This document shows, one piece after another, positions 9,701-12,042 of a stretch of DNA of 12,042 nucleotides (the stretch's first letter is position 1; the number at the start of each line of letters is the position of its first letter). Source of the DNA: Phoronis pallida (lineage: Eukaryota > Phoronida > Phoronidae). The notes under the pieces were generated by a model, which searched no databases, was not told where the DNA came from, and worked only from the letters and a program-made list of their open reading frames with translations. The stretch covers positions 1 through 12,042 of the forward strand of contig JAOXYC010193798.1 in assembly GCA_028565715.1 (NCBI GenBank). The letters run 5' to 3'. A program made the position numbers and the translations under genes.

Positions 9701-11188
9701 GGAGTAGATACTGGTTGCGGTCAGCCTCAGCAAGTAATTTCTGCACCGTCCAACTTGTTCTACAATGTCGTGATGCAGGCACCAACTCCAGGGACAAAGT
9801 CTTGAAGACATTCTTCAGAAAAATTCCTGAAATAAAATTTACTATAGGTTTTCAAATAGCATCAAACTTGGTCCATGGTTTTCAACACAACTAGGCATTA
9901 ACGATTATCATAAAGTACTTTGAAAACTACAATATAAGGCAAAGTATAAATCAAGTACCAATCTGAGCAAATTCCTTTTAACCCCAGGCGAATCGTTTAT
10001 AAGTAGATCAGGCACTCATTAAAAACAAGTTTAATAATTTATTTGTACTAAAGATTAGGTTCAAATATAAAACAGGTTCCCATTTGCGCTATGAGCTCCA
10101 GAAATCAAGAATAAGATACCAGGCCTTACAGAGAGATCAGTGTGCATTTAATATTAGTTCAAGGGTAACATTGGATACAAATTTCAACAGATTATCCCGG
10201 AGAATGTCATAGTTCTCCTCAAACACTGTGTACTTCTCTAACCTTTTTCTTCTTCATCTGGGAATCCCTCTTCCAGCATACTCAGAACACGCTTGTAATA
10301 GTTCAAGGACGCTTCATCCAAATAACCTTGACCTTCACCCTGACCTTTCGGTTCACTTCCTTCCTGGTCATTGCCCTGCACAAAAAATATCTAGTTTTTT
10401 ACACAATTCATTATTTGTGAATGAAATAAAATCAGTACAGTTGATTATTTAAACACGTACATCGCTACTTAGGAATGTACAATTATCAATTATTGAAATA
10501 CGACATTTTCATCCGTTTCTTTTACACAGTTTCATCATTTTTCGTTGCCAAATCATGTTACTACCTTCATTCTTTATCGAAAACACAAAGTTTATACGTC
10601 CCAGTTGATCTCAGTTATCTCGTCACCCTCAAGATATTTCATCAAGTTACAGGTCGCCTAGTATAGAGATTTCCGGAATAAGCGAAGGTAGTTATTCGTT
10701 CAAATGAATGTAAGGATGCAATTTGTAACAACAATTCCAACGCAATTGACCTCATTCAATATGTGATGATTTCACATTCGTAAGTAGCGATGTATAACTT
10801 TAAAATTAATAGATCCATGTCTAAAACAAACTTCTTTTACAAATCAAATAACGTTCCATAATTGCGCTTTTTGTTTTATTCAATCATCTTGCTTTTTGAG
10901 GAGCTAATACAGAAACAAAAGAGCAACAATGATTGCGTTTAAATTTTTTTCCACGAAATGACCAAACAATCTTGAAAAAATTATACTTGAAAGTGTCTAT
11001 CTGTATTAATGGTCCCTGAATAGTAAGGTTCACAGATTACAATCACAATGGGTTCATATTTTTTTCAGTAAAACATTGATGTAGGTTGATTCACTTCACA
11101 CATGGGTAAAATGCATTGAATCTTTTTATACTTTGTTCTTTGTGTTGCCTCCCATTTTCTTGTCTTTCCACGATCTTTTCTCAGCCAT
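3734..11188 (-). CDS. NOP9: NOP9, nucleolar Pumilio-repeat ribosome-maturation factor (complete, 11 coding exons)
   Basis: Coding segments in transcript order: 11188-11132, 10375-10243, 9826-9266, 8809-8705, 8293-8155, 7003-6814, 6507-6379, 5547-5428, 5053-4811, 4332-4083, 3771-3734. They sum to 1965 bases (654 residues plus TGA); every junction is GT-AG and phase-consistent. Family match, by memory of human NOP9 (about 636 residues): collinear blocks include 'YYKRVLSMLEE' in exon 2, the 'LLKAFHC...CVPVMTALTTYETYF' region in exon 8 and 'YGSRIMDALW' in exon 10. Pumilio-type helices show as SSHVIQELV (123-131), ASHIVRVFLHVLGG (219-232), ASHLIQQCLKLA (343-354), HHVANYVLQTL (377-387), GCHIVEAFL (533-541) and 570-579. 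Residues 140-190 form a charged insert and the tail (644-654) is lysine-rich, suiting a nucleolar protein. Known for the family: yeast Nop9 binds pre-rRNA near the 18S/ITS1 junction and limits premature Nob1 cleavage. Here the role rests on homology. The start ATG has A at -3 and G at +4. Confidence 0.93.
4083..4332 (-). CDS. NOP9: NOP9 coding exon 10
   Basis: Encodes residues 560-642 plus one base. The acceptor is ttccttacag|AAGCAA and the donor ACAACTG|gtatgt. It contains the last Pumilio-like unit (YGSRIMDALW) and the QQKEIIAKEL...FRNFSLYDF...VWREAQ block typical of the NOP9 C-terminal region. Without splicing, the frame would stop three codons later at TAG. Confidence 0.92.
4811..5053 (-). 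CDS. NOP9: NOP9 coding exon 9
   Basis: Encodes residues 479-559, phase 0. The acceptor is gacttttttag|GATACG and the donor ACAAAG|gtttgt. It contains HGSLIVQSLLQMP and GCHIVEAFLRSP, two Pumilio-like helices equivalent to human 'LGSLLLQHLLHF' and 'GSHVLDAILTSP'. Codons beyond 4811 remain open but fall in the intron. Confidence 0.94.
5428..5547 (-). CDS. NOP9: NOP9 coding exon 8
   Basis: Encodes residues 439-478, phase 0 at both ends. The acceptor is ctgtttgcag|GTATTG and the donor GATCAG|gtaata. It carries the most diagnostic NOP9 block: VLLKAFHC, then KCVPVMTALTTYETYF, matching human LLLEAFHC...CVPLFATLMAYEVYY. Confidence 0.95.
5673..5860. repeat. Near-perfect 188-base inverted repeat (hairpin) in NOP9 intron 7
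   Basis: Arms 5673-5767 and 5771-5860 are separated by a three-base loop (CAT). By eye the arms differ by one substitution (GACGTTCC against GGAACTTC) and one five-base gap near 5700. Arms this similar imply recent formation or gene conversion. It may be a foldback MITE or an inverted duplication of a repeat end; no terminal target duplication is evident. Confidence 0.9.
5901..6260. mobile_element. Terminal-inverted-repeat element (about 360 bases) in NOP9 intron 7
   Basis: The left arm 5901-5962 (TTGAAGATGCATAAGCCTTAT, CATAAAAGTCAT) pairs with the right arm 6201-6260 (ATGACTTTTATGATCACAAATAAGG, CATGCATCTTGAA), with several mismatches. The interior of about 240 bases does not fold back and is open on the plus strand from 5925 to 6209. 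No target duplication could be set with confidence. Confidence 0.65.
6379..6507 (-). CDS. NOP9: NOP9 coding exon 7
   Basis: Encodes residues 396-438, phase 0 at both ends. The acceptor is gctattttag|TTTGAGG and the donor TTGAAG|gttcgt. The helical segment FEAIYQELKLKMEDILAH and the following VGVITALVKRS align with the human stretch around 'VIALVGACRR'. Confidence 0.9.
6814..7003 (-). CDS. NOP9: NOP9 coding exon 6
   Basis: Encodes residues 333-395. The acceptor is tgaatttcag|TGG and the donor GACAAG|gtgggt, phase 0. It contains two clear Pumilio units, DKIASHLIQQCLKLA and HHVANYVLQTLTE. The opposite-strand open frame across 6634-6900 is only its shadow. Confidence 0.94.
7031..7423. mobile_element. 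Foldback element E1 (393 bases) in NOP9 intron 5
   Basis: The left arm from AGGTATATGCAACTATTTC at 7034 to about 7100 matches the complement of the right arm ending TAGTTGCCTATACCTTTAA at 7423. Inner segments also pair (TAGCTAAACACATTG near 7192 with CAATGTGTTTAGCTA near 7291), so most of the element folds back. The right end is TTAA at 7420-7423; the left end TTTA looks like a decayed TTAA. It has no coding capacity; the plus-strand open frame at 7230-7577 merely crosses its AT-rich core into the next element. Confidence 0.78.
7419..7726. mobile_element. Foldback element E2 (308 bases) in NOP9 intron 5
   Basis: The ends are perfect 11-base inverted repeats (TTTAAAGATAC and GTATCTTTAAA). The arms pair for about 120 bases, for example GGGGTCAAAATTCAAATCAACTAG with its complement near 7665-7695 and AATTAACCTGCATC near 7507 with GATGCAGGTTAATT near 7623. 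TTAA occurs at both ends (7420-7423 and 7722-7725). The left TTAA is shared with E1. It has no coding capacity. Confidence 0.82.
7923..7997. repeat. Inverted repeat bounding a 75-base segment in NOP9 intron 5
   Basis: AAAAGCTTGTTTT (7923-7935) and AAAACAAGCTTTT (7985-7997) are exact 13-base inverted repeats enclosing an AT-rich 49-base spacer. They could be the ends of a very small element. No flanking target duplication is clear. Confidence 0.5.
8155..8293 (-). CDS. NOP9: NOP9 coding exon 5
   Basis: Encodes residues 287-331, with split codons 286 (Asp) and 332 (Ser). The acceptor is atttacag|ATTTG and the donor AGAGAG|gtaaag. NPVLQTLLLVLHKS (294-307) is a Pumilio-type helix pair. No long open reading frame reveals this exon; it is seen from splice sites, phase and homology. 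Confidence 0.9.
8705..8809 (-). CDS. NOP9: NOP9 coding exon 4
   Basis: Encodes residues 252-285, with split codons at both ends (phases 1 and 1). The acceptor is ttttgtgtag|GTAAAG and the donor TGTCAG|gtatac. The translation VVPEWVTILSEITEDVL corresponds to the human 'VPETFLNRLQDL' helix that follows the acidic linker. Confidence 0.9.
8857..8930 (-). repeat. tRNA-Gly-like sequence, SINE head or tRNA pseudogene (NOP9 intron 3)
   Basis: Read on the minus strand it contains an A-box-like TAGTTCAGTAGTAGAATT and a B-box-like GGTTCGATACC at tRNA spacing. A GCC triplet lies in the anticodon-loop position and the whole resembles animal tRNA-Gly(GCC). The acceptor strands (GCCTTAG at the start, TCATGAT at the end) do not pair and the T stem is mismatched, so a working tRNA is unlikely. 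A tRNA-derived SINE head or an old pseudogene fits better. Confidence 0.6.
9266..9826 (-). CDS. NOP9: NOP9 coding exon 3 (largest)
   Basis: Encodes residues 64-250 plus one base. The acceptor is tttatttcag|GAATT and the donor AAAAC|gtgagc. It contains the first Pumilio-like units around residues 64-139, a charged Glu/Lys/Asp insert (140-190) at the point where the human protein has a Glu-rich insert, and then the ASHIVRVFLHVLGG unit. The frame stays open for eight codons past the donor, so an open reading frame call alone would overrun to 9240. Confidence 0.93.
10243..10375 (-). CDS. NOP9: NOP9 coding exon 2
   Basis: Encodes residues 20-63 plus the first base of codon 64. The acceptor is tttgtgcag|GGC and the donor AAAG|gttag. 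It holds a Gly/Gln/Glu-rich linker, then a helix YLDEASLNYYKRVLSMLEE that matches the start of the conserved NOP9 fold. The intron before it (10376-11131) carries a complete TTAA-bounded MITE. Confidence 0.88.
10449..10803. mobile_element. TTAA-bounded MITE, copy 2 (NOP9 intron 1)
   Basis: Full-length relative of the element at 2990-3345. It has the same TACATCGCTAC ends, the same interior words (TTTCATCCGTTTCTTT, GATTTCCGGAATAAGCGAAGG, AACAACAATTCCAACGCAATTG) and TTAA at 10449-10452 and 10800-10803. Small indels and scattered substitutions separate the copies. It lies wholly within NOP9 intron 1. Confidence 0.87.
11132..11188 (-). CDS. NOP9: NOP9 coding exon 1 (start codon)
   Basis: Encodes residues 1-19, a basic leader (MAEKRSWKDKKMGGNTKNK). 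The donor reads AAA|gtataa, phase 0. This exon is the least certain, since basic N-termini are poorly conserved, but the Kozak context and phase match to exon 2 support it. On the minus strand 'cttttttgtag' ends at 11200, a good acceptor. A 5' untranslated exon may therefore lie further upstream; otherwise transcription starts close by. Confidence 0.75.
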
Positions 11189-11234
11189 GTTCTGCAAATC
11201 TACAAAAAAGACATCAGAATTAATTTATATTTAT

Positions 11235-11345
11235 TTACAACTTTAATCTTCCCCAAAAACGACCTGAATTATAGCTGATCTAGTCGACTAGGAGCGCTAT
11301 TCGCCTGACTGGCTCTGACAACCAATTAGCGCTTGGGGCCTACGA
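11235..11345 (-). promoter_or_regulatory. Possible NOP9 promoter region
   Basis: A locally GC-richer patch 50-160 bases upstream of the NOP9 start, in otherwise AT-rich DNA. It has two AGCGCT hexamers (near 11291-11298 and 11327-11334), a CCAAT box on the plus strand (ATTGG read in the gene direction) and the palindrome GTCGAC. No TATA box is evident. The call rests on position and composition only. If the acceptor at 11200 is used, the true start site lies further upstream. Confidence 0.3.
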
Positions 11346-11834
11346 ATGTTATTTGATTTTACTAATGTTTTGCATTGAAAGCATCGGGCTTGTTTTTTTT
11401 TCAAGGAGCAATGTTTGTCTGCATTAATTTTTAACATACATCGGTCCTTCTTTCTATCTATCTCTTTTTTACATCGGTCCTAATCTAAAATTCATAAAAA
11501 CCTATTATGTAGCATATTGTCAAACAAAAAATGCAATTTGAAAAGTTGTTTTAATCCTACGTAAGATTTTAAATGTCAGTGACTTCCGTTTCTCTTTTTT
11601 TTTTTTTCATCTCCTTTAGAATTAAAATTTAAGTAGTGGCTGTCAACATTCAACAGTTTTTAAACTTAAAACAACACACTGCTGTAGGTCCTTCTGAAAA
11701 GGCATAGAAATAAATCAATTATTAAAAACGACGTGAGAAATTTGAAAAAAATAAACATTTTTTGGGGAAATAATGTTGGGCTTGAAATTGAAAAACAAAA
11801 AAGGTAAAAATGAAAATAAATATTTTCATGAAAC
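11346..11834. other. Upstream intergenic interval, nothing recognised
   Basis: AT-rich DNA with long T runs (about 11391-11400 and 11597-11608). No coding exon is seen. It could hold a NOP9 5' untranslated exon if the acceptor at 11200 is used, but no donor was chosen with confidence. Confidence 0.4.
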
Positions 11835-11930
11835 TACGGGTGCCGCTGGGATTCGAACCCGGGATTCGAACTGCCTGGGGATCCCCAGCACATCAGCACT
11901 ACCGGTACCGACACTCCGCTGACCCAAGGC
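11835..11930 (-). repeat. tRNA-like repeat with duplicated B box (probable SINE)
   Basis: On the minus strand it has an A-box-like TCAGCGGAGTGTCGGTA, then the perfect palindrome CTGGGGATCCCCAG (11875-11888), then two copies of TTCGAATCCC in tandem; the second sits in a canonical GGTTCGAATCC B box (11849-11859). The T stem has one mismatch and the acceptor ends do not pair. It looks like a tRNA-derived short interspersed element rather than a functional tRNA. It lies about 650 bases upstream of the NOP9 start. Confidence 0.55.
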
Positions 11931-12042
11931 AACTACTTGAAATAGATAAAGAATTTTAACTTGTCATTCCAAAAGAATTGACGTCCAAACGTCCAATCAT
12001 CGTCAAGTATATTCTACGTACGGGTAACTAAATGGCCACTGA

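Noticed and set aside
10137-10238. 34-codon minus-strand reading just past the exon 2 donor (begins EKYTVFEENYDILRD)
   Set aside because: It looked like a continuation of NOP9 in a shifted frame, but the donor at 10242 joined to the acceptor at 9827 gives the correct homologous sequence in phase, so this is intronic.
10228-10666. Plus-strand open frames around 10228-10452 and 10475-10666
   Set aside because: The first is antisense to NOP9 exon 2; the second lies entirely within the TTAA-bounded MITE, whose other copy does not keep the frame.

Overview
The window is eukaryotic and almost certainly from an invertebrate animal. Genes are split by GT-AG introns of a few hundred to about 1,200 bases. 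Non-coding DNA is AT-rich and crowded with short foldback or terminal-inverted-repeat elements and tRNA-like repeat heads. I cannot name the species; the repeat landscape would suit a marine invertebrate such as a mollusc, but that is inference.

The main gene is on the minus strand from about 11.2 kb down to 3.4 kb. I reconstructed 11 coding exons joined by canonical splice sites with consistent phase, giving 654 residues. The product is NOP9, the nucleolar Pumilio-repeat protein of 40S ribosome maturation (human protein about 636 residues). Start codon, stop codon and a polyadenylation signal all lie inside the window.

On the plus strand, 117-2368 holds the 3' end of a gene I do not recognise. 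It comprises a possible exon at 117-214, a better-supported exon at 1487-1749 and a terminal exon at 2206-2368. The terminal exon is followed at once by more copies of itself (about 144-146 base period), so 2234-2774 is a decaying tandem array. This gene and NOP9 converge, with about 1 kb between the last plus-strand stop and the NOP9 polyadenylation signal.

Mobile-element debris fills much of the rest. There are two copies of one 355-base TTAA-bounded MITE (2990-3345 and 10449-10803), and two adjoining foldback elements that share one TTAA (7031-7423 and 7419-7726), with a relative of the second cut by the window start (1-92). There are also a foldback MITE at 1948-2106, a near-perfect 188-base hairpin at 5673-5860, a terminal-inverted-repeat element at 5901-6260, tRNA-derived repeats at 8857-8930 and 11835-11930, and an old interspersed-repeat fragment near 1205-1320. 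I found no CRISPR array, operon, rRNA gene or exotic defence system. The unusual parts are the repeat architecture and the duplicated terminal exon.
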